A stretch of DNA of 64,000 nt from Rhodopirellula sp. SM50 (GCF_002289565.1 NZ_NTFY01000004.1:1-64000); one strand, 5' to 3'. Positions 43,605 to 52,767 are shown, counted from the stretch's first letter. Notes: a model not told the origin generated them from the letters alone. Numbers and translations are program-made.

Positions 43605-45052
43605 ATGACGACATGACGCCCGACGGGGAACTGATCGCGCGACGCATGATGCTGCAGCAATCGGCCTGCGGTTTTGGTGCCTTGGCCTGCGGGGCGATGG
43701 CGGCCAGCTCGCTGACGGCGCCGACGTCGTGTGCGGCCGGCCCGGCGATGCCGCCCGGTCCGCATTTGATGCCCCGCGCCAAACGGATCATTTTTTTGTT
43801 CATGCAAGGCGGTGTCAGCCAAGTCGACTCGTTCGACCATAAGCCGGCACTGCAAACCCACGACGGTAAGAAGATGCCGTTTGACGATGCCCGCGAGTTC
43901 GCCCGATCCGGCCAGCGAGGCATCGAGCAACGGCTGATGAAGTCGCCATGGGAATTCAAACCCTACGGCCAGTGCGGGCGTTACGTTTCGGATCTGTTCC
44001 CCGAGACGGCGCGTCACGTCGACGACCTGTGCTTCATCCATTCGATGCATACCGATGGCGTCGCACACGGACCGGCGACGCTGTTTCTGCATTGCGGCTC
44101 GACCAACTTTGTCCGGCCCTCGGTCGGCGCTTGGATCTATTACGGGCTGGGCACAGAAAACACCGCGTTGCCGGGATTTGTTTCGATTGCACCCTCGATC
44201 GGCAACGGGGGGCCGCGAAATTATGGCAGTGCGTTTTTGCCCGCGCGATTCCAGGGGACACCGATCGGAACGGCCGGTCGCAGCGATCTGGAGATCGACA
44301 ACCTGGTCCGCCAGGATGCGTCGCTGGAGCGCCAGAAAGCTCAACTGGAATTAATCGATCGATTGAATCGACGTCAGATCCAGCGACGCGGGATTCGCAA
44401 CAGTGAATTCGAAGCGATGCAGCAGTCCTACCAACTCGCTTGGCGGATGCAGCAAGTCGCACCGGACATTTTGGATTTGTCCAGCGAATCGGCGACGACG
44501 CTTTCCGAGTATGGAATCGACGATCCCACGACCCAAGACTACGGCCGAAAGTGTCTATTGGCCCGACGGCTTTGCGAGGCCGGCGTACGATTCGTGCAAG
44601 TCAACTACGGCGACAACTCGGCCAACCCCGCATGGGACCAGCACTCGAATCTGCCCAAACATGCCACACACGCCAAGGCGGTGGATCGCCCGATCGCCGC
44701 GCTACTGGCGGATCTCAAACGACGGGGTCTGTTGGAAGACACCATCGTTTGGTGGGGCGGAGAATTCGGACGTACGCCGTATTCGCAGAGCAACGGCACC
44801 GGCCGCGACCACAACCCAGGCGGTTTTACGGTCTGGCTCGCCGGCGGCGGCTTTCGTCCGGGGATGGCCTACGGCCAAACCGATGAGTTCGGGTTCGCCA
44901 GCATTCAGAACAAGGTCCACATGCACGATCTGCATGCGACTTTGCTACACCAGCTGGGTCTTCATCACGAGCAATTGACGTATCGTCACGCCGGCAGAGA
45001 CTTTCGCCTAACCGACGTTTACGGCCGCGTGATTGATGAGATCATCAGTTGA
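43601..45052 (+). CDS. DUF1501 domain-containing protein
   Basis: A 483-residue protein with a twin-arginine-like leader (ARRMMLQQSACGFGALACGAMAA), followed by the DUF1501 pattern: RIIFLFMQGGVSQVDSFDHK, CRYVSDLFPETARHVD-like turn, and a C-terminal WWGGEFGRTPYSQSNGTGRD then NPGGFTVWLAGGG. The fold is related to alkaline phosphatase/sulfatase hydrolases. It overlaps the preceding cytochrome gene by 4 bp, the standard PSCyt-DUF1501 pairing. Probably exported by Tat and acts outside the cytoplasm; the reaction is not established. Confidence 0.92.
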   Translation: MNDDMTPDGELIARRMMLQQSACGFGALACGAMAASSLTAPTSCAAGPAMPPGPHLMPRAKRIIFLFMQGGVSQVDSFDHKPALQTHDGKKMPFDDAREFARSGQRGIEQRLMKSPWEFKPYGQCGRYVSDLFPETARHVDDLCFIHSMHTDGVAHGPATLFLHCGSTNFVRPSVGAWIYYGLGTENTALPGFVSIAPSIGNGGPRNYGSAFLPARFQGTPIGTAGRSDLEIDNLVRQDASLERQKAQLELIDRLNRRQIQRRGIRNSEFEAMQQSYQLAWRMQQVAPDILDLSSESATTLSEYGIDDPTTQDYGRKCLLARRLCEAGVRFVQVNYGDNSANPAWDQHSNLPKHATHAKAVDRPIAALLADLKRRGLLEDTIVWWGGEFGRTPYSQSNGTGRDHNPGGFTVWLAGGGFRPGMAYGQTDEFGFASIQNKVHMHDLHATLLHQLGLHHEQLTYRHAGRDFRLTDVYGRVIDEIIS

Positions 45053-45090
45053 GTCGAAACTCGTCACGAGTTTCGTCGCGTGATCGCGTG

Positions 45091-45309
45091 TTAGTGTCCG
45101 ACCAACTGAACGTTTTCGGCACGAGGTCCCTTGGGGCCCTGTCCGACGGTGTACGTCACTTCTTGACCTTCGCGAAGGTCATTGAATTCGACGCCTTCGA
45201 CAGACGAACTGTGGAAGAACATGTCGTTGTTGCTTCCGTCGGTCGAGATGAATCCGAAACCTTTGTCGGTCACGCGTTTAATCTTGCCTTTTTCCATTTC
45301 CGTATCCAT
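45091..45309 (-). CDS. cold-shock domain protein
   Basis: A 72-residue CspA-type protein, MEKGKIKRVTDKGFGFI then DMFFHSSSVEGVEF, with RNP1 (KGFGFI) and RNP2 (MFFH) motifs of the cold-shock fold. It ends QLVGH. Binds single-stranded nucleic acid as an RNA chaperone. The start is either the ATG at 45309 (MDTEMEKG) or 45297 (MEKGKIK), which is the more usual N-terminus for the family. Confidence 0.93.
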   Translation of the reverse strand: MDTEMEKGKIKRVTDKGFGFISTDGSNNDMFFHSSSVEGVEFNDLREGQEVTYTVGQGPKGPRAENVQLVGH

Positions 45310-45390
45310 TGTTAAAAAACAGTTGTGTCTCGATGCGTTGCGAGAAACGTTCACGCAAGCTTGGAGACACGGTGGGAGTTATATCACGTT

Positions 45391-45410
45391 GGCGGTTCAT
45401 CCGAACCGCC
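45391..45410. other. perfect 8-bp stem hairpin upstream of the csp gene
   Basis: GGCGGTTCATCCGAACCGCC is an eight-base-pair stem with a four-base loop, between the small basic protein gene and the cold-shock gene, both on the minus strand. It could be a terminator for the former without a T-run, or a structure in the leader of the latter. Confidence 0.55.
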
Positions 45411-45547
45411 GTCAAAGCACCTCGATCGGAACCCGACACGATTGTGTTCGGCTCACAGGATCGCACCGCGTTGATGCGGCGCCGGTGCTTACGTGATCTT
45501 GAGTATCCGCCCTTGTACAGGGGCGAAGTCGTTGATTGATTTGAAGT

Positions 45548-45712
45548 TTATGACGAGGCTGAATCGTTGGGATCGACGACATCGGTTGCGTCGGGTGCGA
45601 GGTCAGCAACGGCGGATTTGCGTTCGTTGCGACGCTGTCGTTTCTCTTCCGCTTTACGTTTCTTTTCCATCTCGCGCTGTCGTTTGGCGAAGGTGTTTTG
45701 ATTTTTCGTAAT
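45548..45712 (-). CDS. small basic protein, candidate ATT start
   Basis: A reading frame rich in Lys, Arg and Glu (KNQNTFAKRQREMEKKRKAE), ending in an acidic tail. The only in-frame standard start upstream is GTG at 45748, which would give 66 residues and an unlike N-terminus. AAGAGGAG (complement of 45721-45728), the strongest ribosome-binding site here, is 8 bp before an ATT codon at 45712. From it the protein begins (M)TKNQNTFAKRQRE, which matches what I recall of related small bacterial proteins. ATG at 45670 is another alternative giving a shorter protein. Function unknown; likely a charged helix binding RNA or ribosomes. Confidence 0.6.
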   Translation of the reverse strand: MTKNQNTFAKRQREMEKKRKAEEKRQRRNERKSAVADLAPDATDVVDPNDSASS

Positions 45713-45790
45713 TTGATCGACTCCTCTTAAACTAGTAATGTGATGCACGTCCCCGGCTGGCGAGGACGTTGCGGCCGAGTGAACGCGACG

Positions 45791-46033
45791 TTAAGCCGTC
45801 TTTGGTCGCACTTCGACTTTAATCCGGTCGATGACGCGAGAGATTCCTTCGACGGACGAAACCGCCCTGAGAATTTGCTTGCGTTCGACTTCGTTTTTGA
45901 TCGTACCGTTGAGCGTGACTTCGCCGCTGCGCACATCACCGCTCACTTTGGGTGAACTGGAACATTTCTTGGACAGGCGGCTTTGAACGTTTTTCAGCAG
46001 CGTTTTGTCTGGGATTCGATTTCCGAGGGCCAT
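45791..46033 (-). CDS. BON domain-containing small protein
   Basis: An 80-residue protein (ATG at 46033, TAGGAG 6 bp upstream) with one BON domain: LLKNVQSRLSKKC, GDVRSGEVTLNGTI, VERKQILRAVSSVEGISRVIDRIKV. No signal peptide is visible, so it may be cytoplasmic. BON domains bind lipids or link membrane proteins. It lies downstream of floA on the same strand. Confidence 0.85.
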   Translation of the reverse strand: MALGNRIPDKTLLKNVQSRLSKKCSSSPKVSGDVRSGEVTLNGTIKNEVERKQILRAVSSVEGISRVIDRIKVEVRPKTA

Positions 46034-46147
46034 CGTTCACTCCTAGGTGAAACGGATGTAACAAATACCAGCGGCATCGGATCAATAGTTGCGCCGAATG
46101 AATGCACCGGGTATTGAATTGGAAATCCCGAAGGGGAAGGAAACGTT

Positions 46148-47239
46148 TCATCCGTCGCGTTCCTCCCGCGGTCCGGGAAAGGGATTGGCCGGCGACGGCT
46201 TGGCATCGCCCGGTCTGGTGGGGCTGTTTTTGCGGTCCGTGATGCCGTTGCCTCGAGGCGGTTCTTTACGATCCCCACCAGGAATCGAACGGACGGCATT
46301 CCCGCGCAGATTTCCACTGCGAAATGCCACCGCCATGGCTTGCGGAACCTGGGCCTCGGCGGTGACCAAATGGGCTCGATTTTCGGCGACCTTGGCGAGC
46401 ATCTGTTGCGTGTGGGCCACCGCGTCGGCGCGGCGTGCTTCGGCCCGGGCGCGGGCGATTCGACCATCGGCATCGGCCTGATCGCGTTGCAACCGGGCGC
46501 CGATGTTTTCGCCGACGTCGATGTCTGCGATATCAATCGAGACGATGGCGAATGCGGTGTTCGAATCGAGTCCGTGGGCCATGGCGGCCTCGGAAATCTG
46601 AAGCGGCATTTCCAAGACGTCCATGTGCGTCGCCGACGACCCGATCGCGCTGACGATCGCTTGACCGACACGGGCGACGATCGTCTCCTCGGTCGCCCCA
46701 CCGATCAATTGATCCAGATTGGTGCGGACGGTCACCCGTGCACCGACGAGTAACTCGACACCGTTCTTTGCGATCGCGCTGAGCAACTGCCGGCCCTCGC
46801 GGGCTTCGGGGCAATAAATGACTTTCGGCGTGACACTCGTCTGCACCGCGTGAAGCACGTCGCGGCCGGCCAGATCAATCGCCGCGGCGCGATCAAAATC
46901 CAGCTCGATCCCCGCGCGATGTGCCACGATGATCGCCTGAACGACGTTCATGACATCGCCGCCGGCGAGCGCGTGAATTTGCAAGTCCGCGGTCTGAATG
47001 CCGCCCTGACGATCGATCCGCAATCCGGCCTGCCGGCACATGATTTTTGCCGTGACCATCATCCGCAGATCCAACTTGAGCAGATACATCACGATCAAAC
47101 TCTTCATCGTGATGTCCGCGCCCGACATGTAGGCTTGGATCCAGTACGCGCCGCATTTGCTGAGCACCCAGAACATCGCGATCGCGATCACACCCCCGAT
47201 CAGCGCAGCGCCGACCAGAAGTTGCAGTTGGGAGGGCAT
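46148..47239 (-). CDS. floA: flotillin-like protein FloA
   Basis: A 363-residue protein starting at the ATG at 47239 (MPSQLQLLVGAALIGG), a TTG at 47275 being the only longer option. It has one N-terminal membrane segment (LLVGAALIGGVIAIAMFWVL), then a SPFH-like core with the family stretches MMVTAKIMCRQAG, GIQTADLQIHALAGGDV and VELLVGARVTVRTNLDQLIGG, and a helical GARLQRDQADADGRIARARAE coiled region. FloA proteins organise membrane microdomains. A Pro-rich tail of about 40 residues ends the protein. Confidence 0.92.
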   Translation of the reverse strand: MPSQLQLLVGAALIGGVIAIAMFWVLSKCGAYWIQAYMSGADITMKSLIVMYLLKLDLRMMVTAKIMCRQAGLRIDRQGGIQTADLQIHALAGGDVMNVVQAIIVAHRAGIELDFDRAAAIDLAGRDVLHAVQTSVTPKVIYCPEAREGRQLLSAIAKNGVELLVGARVTVRTNLDQLIGGATEETIVARVGQAIVSAIGSSATHMDVLEMPLQISEAAMAHGLDSNTAFAIVSIDIADIDVGENIGARLQRDQADADGRIARARAEARRADAVAHTQQMLAKVAENRAHLVTAEAQVPQAMAVAFRSGNLRGNAVRSIPGGDRKEPPRGNGITDRKNSPTRPGDAKPSPANPFPGPREERDG

Positions 47240-47806
47240 CCCAATGCTCAAGACGGGTTCCAACAAGAACGCCAAATGTTTACCGCGCAGCTATCGTATC
47301 GCTCATCGAGAAAACAATTGCTCTCGACACAGCTTGTTCACATTCCGGCTCACCTCCATCGAGGCTCACCCAAGGACGTTCATCCAAGTGATGCTGACGC
47401 TCTTTAGATCATTGACCGCACCGACGATCAGATGGGTGCGGGGGGCTCGCGCGGTCGGCTTGATCGACACGCGTCGCCGATCGACCGGCATTGCAATGAA
47501 TCACCGGTCGCTAATCATCATTCCATCCTACCGATGCCACCGCCGCCCGCAATGGAGAAAGTTCGCATTCGGTGAGAATAGGGGCGTTGGTGCCGGCAGA
47601 AACTTTTGGCGGGCTGTTGATCGAGTAAGCCGCGACGCGTAGGCGGCCGGGCATTCCGGCGCCCGCCCGAGGCCTGACGGCCAGCGGCTCACCATTGACT
47701 CGGCAGATCTCGACTCAAACGACAGCCCGCTTGCGGCCTGTCGCCAAAACCTCGCGAAACACAGCATATCAATGCTCCACAGCGTTACCCGAAATTGGGC
47801 ACTCGA
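47240..47806. repeat. gene-free stretch with MITE-like element and diverged repeat end
   Basis: No gene is supported in these 567 bases. From about 47610 to 47735 is an element with end sequences GGCGGGCTGT and ACAGCCCGC and an internal hairpin. Its centre (GCCGCGACGCGTAGGCGGCCGGGC, reading across 47632-47655) is the reverse complement of the 32971-33086 insert. About 25 bases further (47758-47790) is a diverged family-A right flank, AAACACAGCATATCAATGCTCCACAGCG. Confidence 0.65.
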
Positions 47807-49822
47807 TCAGGCCGCGATCGGCTGGTCCGCTCCACACAAGCTCTGGTAGAACCGGTTTTTACCGATCAATTCCTCGTGTTTTCCGCTGGCGGCGACCCGC
47901 CCCTGTTCGATCACGACCACGCGATGCGCCATCGCCAACGTGCTCGGTCGGTGAGTGATCATCACGCCGGTCCGCCCGACCAGGAACCTTTCGAGCGCCT
48001 GATGGATCAGCTGCTCGCTTTCCATGTCAATCTGACTGGTCGCTTCGTCGAGAATCAAGATATCGGGGTTGCGTAAGAACGCCCGGGCCAAAGCGATTCG
48101 TTGCATCTGACCACCGGAAAGGCGCATCCCGCCGGTCCCGAGGATGGTTTTGTAACCCTGCGGCGTCTTTTTGCGAATGAAATCGTCGGCGAAGGCCAGT
48201 TTGGCCGCCCGCGCGACATCGTGCGAATCGGCACCCGGGCTGCCGTAGCGAATGTTGTTTTCGATCGTGTCGTCGAACAGGATCGTCCGCTGGGTCACCA
48301 ACGCAAGCCGCTTGCGCAGATCGCGGGTCCGCATTTGATCGATCGGCACGTCGTCCAACAGCACCTGTCCGCCTTGCGGGTCGTCGAAGCGACACAGCAG
48401 ACTGATCATCGTGCTTTTGCCACAACCGTTGGGACCGACGATGGCAATCGTCTCGCCGTGGGGGATCTCGAGATCGATTCCGCGAAGCACCTTGGGGCCG
48501 GAGGGGTATTGATACTCGACTCCGGCGAACCGAATGTTCGCATGCGGTCGCTGGGGCGAACGGGGGACGGTCGGCTCTTCAACCCGGACGGGCATGTCAA
48601 CGATTTCCATCACACGCACCGCCGCCGCGATGCCACGTTGCAATCCGCTCCAGACGTCGGCCAACTTGCGGGCCGGATCCGACGCACCGATCAAGAAGCT
48701 AAAGAACAAAAAGACTTGGCCTTGCTCCAGCGGTTCGGTTGTCATCTGCAAACCGAACAGATGCGTCTGTTTGTTAAGCACCAGATAGCCGCCGGCCAAG
48801 ATCGCCAGGGACACGGTGGTCATGCCCATCAATTCCGTCGTCCCGCGAGCCAGCGTATTGTAGAACGCCATCTTCATCGTTTTCTGGTAGTAGGCGAACG
48901 TGCCGCGGCGAAGTCGGGCCCGCTCGAACGCCTGGGTGTTGGACGCTTTGACCAGACGAATCCCGGCGAAGGAATCATTGAGCATCCCGTACAACTGGCT
49001 CATCTCTTCCATCGCCCGCTTGCTGGCTCGACGGATGGCGCGACTGAGTTGTTGCATCACCAGCGCCAGGATCGGAGAGACGATCAGCACCAGAAACAGC
49101 AACCGGTGACAAACGATGGCCGCACCGATCAAACAAGCCATCATCTTCAGCGGCTCGCGGATCATGCGTCCGAGCAAAGTCGACACGCCCGCGGTGACCA
49201 GCGCGACATCATTGGTCAATCGCGCCGTCAAATCGGCCGAGCCGTTTTCGCCAAAGGCATCCAGATCCAAACGGAGCGCCTTGCGAAAGAAGATCGCACG
49301 CAAATCGATCGCCGTCCGCCCACCGACATACTGCACCCACATCATGTTGGCCGTCAGCGCCACCAATTTCAGCGCCGTGCCGACGACCAAGAACGTCAAA
49401 ATGGCCAACAACGTCCCAAACGGCGTCGTCGGGGCGTAGGCGTCGACCCAGGGTTTGGCTTGGCGATACCAATGAGACTTGCTGGTCTGACGCGCCGCCT
49501 GGGCGCGGAGTTCGTCAATGGAATCCCCTCCGGTCGCCGCGCCGGACTCGATCCGGGCGATTTGAGCGGTGTACGTTTCAGCCGCCTGGTCCGCTTTTTC
49601 AATCGACTCCTGGACGTATTCCGAAAGCGTATCGCCGGCAAAGACGACATCGACGATCGGCAACACTGCACTGATGTTGGCACTCCACAACAGTGCGATC
49701 GCCAGTGAGGAAACAGCGATCCCGACGACGGCCCAGTGACGTCGAAAAGCCAGTCTTAATACTCGAACGAAAGGCGTGTTCACGGGGCCGTCCTTGGTCA
49801 CCGTCGTGGGCGATGCTGTCAA
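47807..49822 (-). CDS. ABC transporter, fused permease and ATPase (MsbA-like exporter)
   Basis: A 671-residue half-transporter. The membrane half spans about residues 1-390 with roughly six segments (for example VVGIAVSSLAIALLW, LAILTFLVVGTALKLVAL, LLFLVLIVSPILAL). An extra extracytoplasmic loop rich in Glu/Ala (residues about 65-125) sits between segments 1 and 2. The ATPase half has Walker A GPNGCGKST, signature RLSGGQMQRIALARAF and Walker B DILILDEAT. It resembles lipid/multidrug exporters such as MsbA. It is monocistronic. Confidence 0.93.
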   Translation of the reverse strand: MTASPTTVTKDGPVNTPFVRVLRLAFRRHWAVVGIAVSSLAIALLWSANISAVLPIVDVVFAGDTLSEYVQESIEKADQAAETYTAQIARIESGAATGGDSIDELRAQAARQTSKSHWYRQAKPWVDAYAPTTPFGTLLAILTFLVVGTALKLVALTANMMWVQYVGGRTAIDLRAIFFRKALRLDLDAFGENGSADLTARLTNDVALVTAGVSTLLGRMIREPLKMMACLIGAAIVCHRLLFLVLIVSPILALVMQQLSRAIRRASKRAMEEMSQLYGMLNDSFAGIRLVKASNTQAFERARLRRGTFAYYQKTMKMAFYNTLARGTTELMGMTTVSLAILAGGYLVLNKQTHLFGLQMTTEPLEQGQVFLFFSFLIGASDPARKLADVWSGLQRGIAAAVRVMEIVDMPVRVEEPTVPRSPQRPHANIRFAGVEYQYPSGPKVLRGIDLEIPHGETIAIVGPNGCGKSTMISLLCRFDDPQGGQVLLDDVPIDQMRTRDLRKRLALVTQRTILFDDTIENNIRYGSPGADSHDVARAAKLAFADDFIRKKTPQGYKTILGTGGMRLSGGQMQRIALARAFLRNPDILILDEATSQIDMESEQLIHQALERFLVGRTGVMITHRPSTLAMAHRVVVIEQGRVAASGKHEELIGKNRFYQSLCGADQPIAA

Positions 49823-49952
49823 ATGGGGCGATCGACGAATCGGAAATGTCGAGGATGATTGTCGATTCGCGCGGGAAACAACCGCGTTTTAGCGAAACGC
49901 GTTGGCCGTGGCCAGTCCGTTCTGGAAACTCAAGATCGATGGACGCCGTCGA

Positions 49953-50504
49953 TCAAAAAATCCCTGCACCGAATTCGGTGTCGTCGCCGCCGACGCGCTT
50001 CTCTTCCTGCTCGCTCGAGGTTCGTTGTTTGGACGGACTCGGCGAGGCGTGGGGCGGATCAATCAACGCGGTGTCCACGTCTTCGCCGGCATCGGCAAAG
50101 TCGTCGTCGTATCGCGAACGATAGCCTGGCTGTTGGCAACGACTCAGTTCCGATTCGAACTCTCGAATCACCGCGTCCTGAATCAGTTCGCGGCACTCGC
50201 TGTTGATCGGATGGGCGACGTCGGCATACAGTTTTTGCGGCGAATCGAGCGCGCCGTCGCTGTCGAACGAAAGCTTGTTACCGCAATGGTTGCAGTAGCT
50301 CGCTCGCAAATGATTCTTGTGGTGGCAGCGATTGCAATGACCGGTCAACTTGCGACTCGGCATCGCCACAAAGGGTCCGTTGGAACCGTCGATGATCTTC
50401 AAATCACGGACCACGAAACAGCCATCGATCGTGATTGAACAAAACGCTCGCAGCCGATCTTCCGACGACTCCATCAACTTGATTCGAATCTCCGTTATCT
50501 CCAC
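49953..50504 (-). CDS. spoVG: SpoVG family protein with inserted zinc ribbon
   Basis: A 183-residue protein whose first 50 residues are SpoVG (MEITEIRIKLMESSEDRL, FCSITIDGCFVVRDLKIIDG, NGPFVAMPSRK). Residues 55-90 hold a zinc ribbon with Cys57, Cys60, Cys71 and Cys74, after which the SpoVG sequence resumes (YADVAHPINSECRELIQDAV). A disordered acidic tail follows. SpoVG binds DNA or RNA and acts as a regulator in Firmicutes. Classical SpoVG lacks the ribbon. GTG start at 50504 with GGGAG 8 bp upstream. It follows ispE by 30 bp on the same strand. Confidence 0.9.
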   Translation of the reverse strand: MEITEIRIKLMESSEDRLRAFCSITIDGCFVVRDLKIIDGSNGPFVAMPSRKLTGHCNRCHHKNHLRASYCNHCGNKLSFDSDGALDSPQKLYADVAHPINSECRELIQDAVIREFESELSRCQQPGYRSRYDDDFADAGEDVDTALIDPPHASPSPSKQRTSSEQEEKRVGGDDTEFGAGIF

Positions 50505-50534
50505 GATCTGAACTCCCTCGCGATTGACTGCGTT

Positions 50535-51512
50535 CTAGCTCGGCTCGATTTCAATGGGTGTCGCAGCAGGAACCGTTTGCGCCACTCGAAGCAAAACACC
50601 AGGTTGCAACTCGGTCTCTAAACGCTTCACGATCTCCGTGGCCTGTTCGGCATCCTTGGCAAGACCAAAACATGCCGAACCGCTACCGGTTAGTTGACAC
50701 GGTTGGAGTCCGCATTGCCACAGTGATTCTAATAATTCGTTCAGCTGTGGCAGAATTTTCAAGGCCGGCTCGGTCAGGCGATTCATCATCGCCTTGCCCA
50801 TCCGCTCGTGATCGCCACGCCGAAACGCCTGCAAAAAAGTCTCGGAAGAAACCGGTTGCTGGGGTACATTCAACTGTGCGTAAACGCCCGCTGTGGACAG
50901 GCTGGTCGAGGGATAAGCCACCACAAAGTGTATCGATGGACAGGTCTTCAGCGGTGACAATAATTCGCCGCGACCGGTCGCATGGGCAGCCATGGGCGAC
51001 TGGCTGTCGCCCGTCGCCAGAAAGAACGGAACATCGCTGCCGATCGACGACGCGATCCCGTGTAGCACTTCTGACACGTTGTCAAATTGGTGAATCTGGG
51101 CAGCACAGTCAATCGCGTGGGCTGCGTCACTGCTGGCACCGCCCATCCCGGCCCCGGCGGGAATCCGTTTGCCCAGTCGCACGCGGAAGCCCGTCTTGAC
51201 GCCAAAGCTGGCCCGAAAGGCCGCCAGGGCGCGGACAACGAGATTGGAGTCGTCGGTGGGAATCCGCAGCAACTCGGGCACGCGGCCATCGCCGGCGTCC
51301 AACCCCAACTCGCCGGCAACCGACTCGACCGAGGGCAACCAATCTGCCGTCAATTCGATTCGCGGCTGGGGAATCGATTCGATCTCCAGTTCGTCGCGCC
51401 AGTCGATCGCCGCCATGACGGTGTCGATCTCGTGGTACCCATCATCACGGCGGGCCGGAATCTCCAGGAACAGATTCAGTTTTGCCGGCGGCGAGGTTCG
51501 GGCGATCGTCAT
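50535..51512 (-). CDS. ispE: 4-(cytidine 5'-diphospho)-2-C-methyl-D-erythritol kinase IspE
   Basis: A 325-residue GHMP kinase. PPAKLNLFLEIPARRDDGYHEI begins the protein; the ATP-binding loop is RIPAGAGMGGASSDAAHA, and LTGSGSACFGLA is the third GHMP motif. It phosphorylates CDP-methylerythritol in the MEP isoprenoid pathway. Slightly longer than E. coli IspE (283). It lies 7 bp after pepT and 30 bp before spoVG, so all three are probably one operon. ispE next to spoVG is also seen in Gram-positive genomes. Confidence 0.93.
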   Translation of the reverse strand: MTIARTSPPAKLNLFLEIPARRDDGYHEIDTVMAAIDWRDELEIESIPQPRIELTADWLPSVESVAGELGLDAGDGRVPELLRIPTDDSNLVVRALAAFRASFGVKTGFRVRLGKRIPAGAGMGGASSDAAHAIDCAAQIHQFDNVSEVLHGIASSIGSDVPFFLATGDSQSPMAAHATGRGELLSPLKTCPSIHFVVAYPSTSLSTAGVYAQLNVPQQPVSSETFLQAFRRGDHERMGKAMMNRLTEPALKILPQLNELLESLWQCGLQPCQLTGSGSACFGLAKDAEQATEIVKRLETELQPGVLLRVAQTVPAATPIEIEPS

Positions 51513-51519
51513 GATGGTT

Positions 51520-52767
51520 TCAAGCCCGTTGGTTCGACCAAAGCGAAAGCAGTTCGACTAAGTGTTCGGTGGCGGCAACCATTTCGTCCAGGCACGCGAA
51601 TTCACGAACGCTGTGGATATTGTGTTGGCCGCTGGATAGATTGGGCGTCGGCAGACCTTTTTCGGTCAGCACGCTTCCGTCGGTCCCGCCGCGAACGATC
51701 TCTTTGGTGCACGGGCGCCCCAAGTTTTCAAACGCTTGTTCGGCCAAGGTGACCGCCTCGGGCAGCTTGGCCAGGCCATCGCCCAGATTGCGATATTGCC
51801 GCCGCGTGTTGACTTCGACTTTCAATCCCGGCCATTGCGATTCCACGGTGCCGGCGATCTGTCGCAAGGTTTCCGCGTACGTTTCCAAGTCGGCGGCATC
51901 AAAGGATCGAAGGATCAATTCGACCGTCGCTTCACCGACTCCGCCGCTGATGGAATTGGCGTGGATGAACCCTTGCCGGCCGTCGGTGGTTTCCGGAGTG
52001 TCGGTTTCGCGAGGCAGTGCGGCAATGAAATCGGCGGCGCCACGAACCGCGTTGATCATGCGGTCTTTGGCAATCGACGGGTGAATGTTGTCTCCGATAA
52101 AGCGCACCGTGGCAGCGTCAGCCGAAAACGTTTCCACGTCGACGATACCGGCTCCGCCGCTGTCGAGGGTGTATGCCACATCGGCGGCCAGTTTTTGCAA
52201 ATCGATCTTGTCGGTGCCATGTCCGATTTCTTCATCGCACGTCATCACGACTTTGACCGGACCGTGTTTCAATGTTGGGTTCTCGATCAGCGTTTCGACC
52301 AGTTCCATGATGATGGCGACACCTGCTTTGTCGTCACCACCGAGCAGCGTGGTGCCATCGGTGGTGATTAACGTGGCACCGACCAGATCGCGGAGCGCCG
52401 GGCAGGCGTCGACACGGATCACTTCACCGTTGGCCAGTTCAATGTCGCCGCCGGGATAGTTTTCGATCACGCTGGGACAGACGTTTTCGCCGGGTGCGTC
52501 GGGCGATGTATCGACGTGGGCGACCAGTGCGACGACGGGCACCTCGGCATCGCCGACGGTGGACGGAACGCTCGCATAGACCAGGGCGTGTTCGTCTTGA
52601 CAGACGTCCGCCGCCGACATCGCCTCAAGTTCGGCGGCGAGCAATTTGCCGAGTTCCCGTTGGCCTTCGCTGCTGGGATAAGTCCCGCTGCTGGGATCGG
52701 CGGTGGTGGCGATGCGAACGTACCGTAAAAAACGGTCCAACAATCGGCGGCGGTTGATTTCGAACAT
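51520..52767 (-). CDS. pepT: peptidase T (tripeptide aminopeptidase)
   Basis: A 415-residue M20 metallopeptidase matching PepT. It starts MFEINRRRLLDRFLRYVRI and has TTADPSSGTYPSSEGQ, the first metal site VALVAHVDTSPDAPG (His-x-Asp), GGDDKAGVA (bridging Asp), TCDEEIGHG (catalytic Glu) and YTLDSGGAG. It removes N-terminal residues from tripeptides in the cytoplasm. The start is the ATG at 52767; a longer frame to 52827 has no family sequence. First gene of the pepT-ispE-spoVG set. Confidence 0.93.
   Translation of the reverse strand: MFEINRRRLLDRFLRYVRIATTADPSSGTYPSSEGQRELGKLLAAELEAMSAADVCQDEHALVYASVPSTVGDAEVPVVALVAHVDTSPDAPGENVCPSVIENYPGGDIELANGEVIRVDACPALRDLVGATLITTDGTTLLGGDDKAGVAIIMELVETLIENPTLKHGPVKVVMTCDEEIGHGTDKIDLQKLAADVAYTLDSGGAGIVDVETFSADAATVRFIGDNIHPSIAKDRMINAVRGAADFIAALPRETDTPETTDGRQGFIHANSISGGVGEATVELILRSFDAADLETYAETLRQIAGTVESQWPGLKVEVNTRRQYRNLGDGLAKLPEAVTLAEQAFENLGRPCTKEIVRGGTDGSVLTEKGLPTPNLSSGQHNIHSVREFACLDEMVAATEHLVELLSLWSNQRA

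Noticed and set aside
48101-49708. 535-residue plus-strand frame opposite the ABC exporter
   Set aside because: The exporter has all ABC motifs; the other frame is rich in Arg, His and Gln without a domain.
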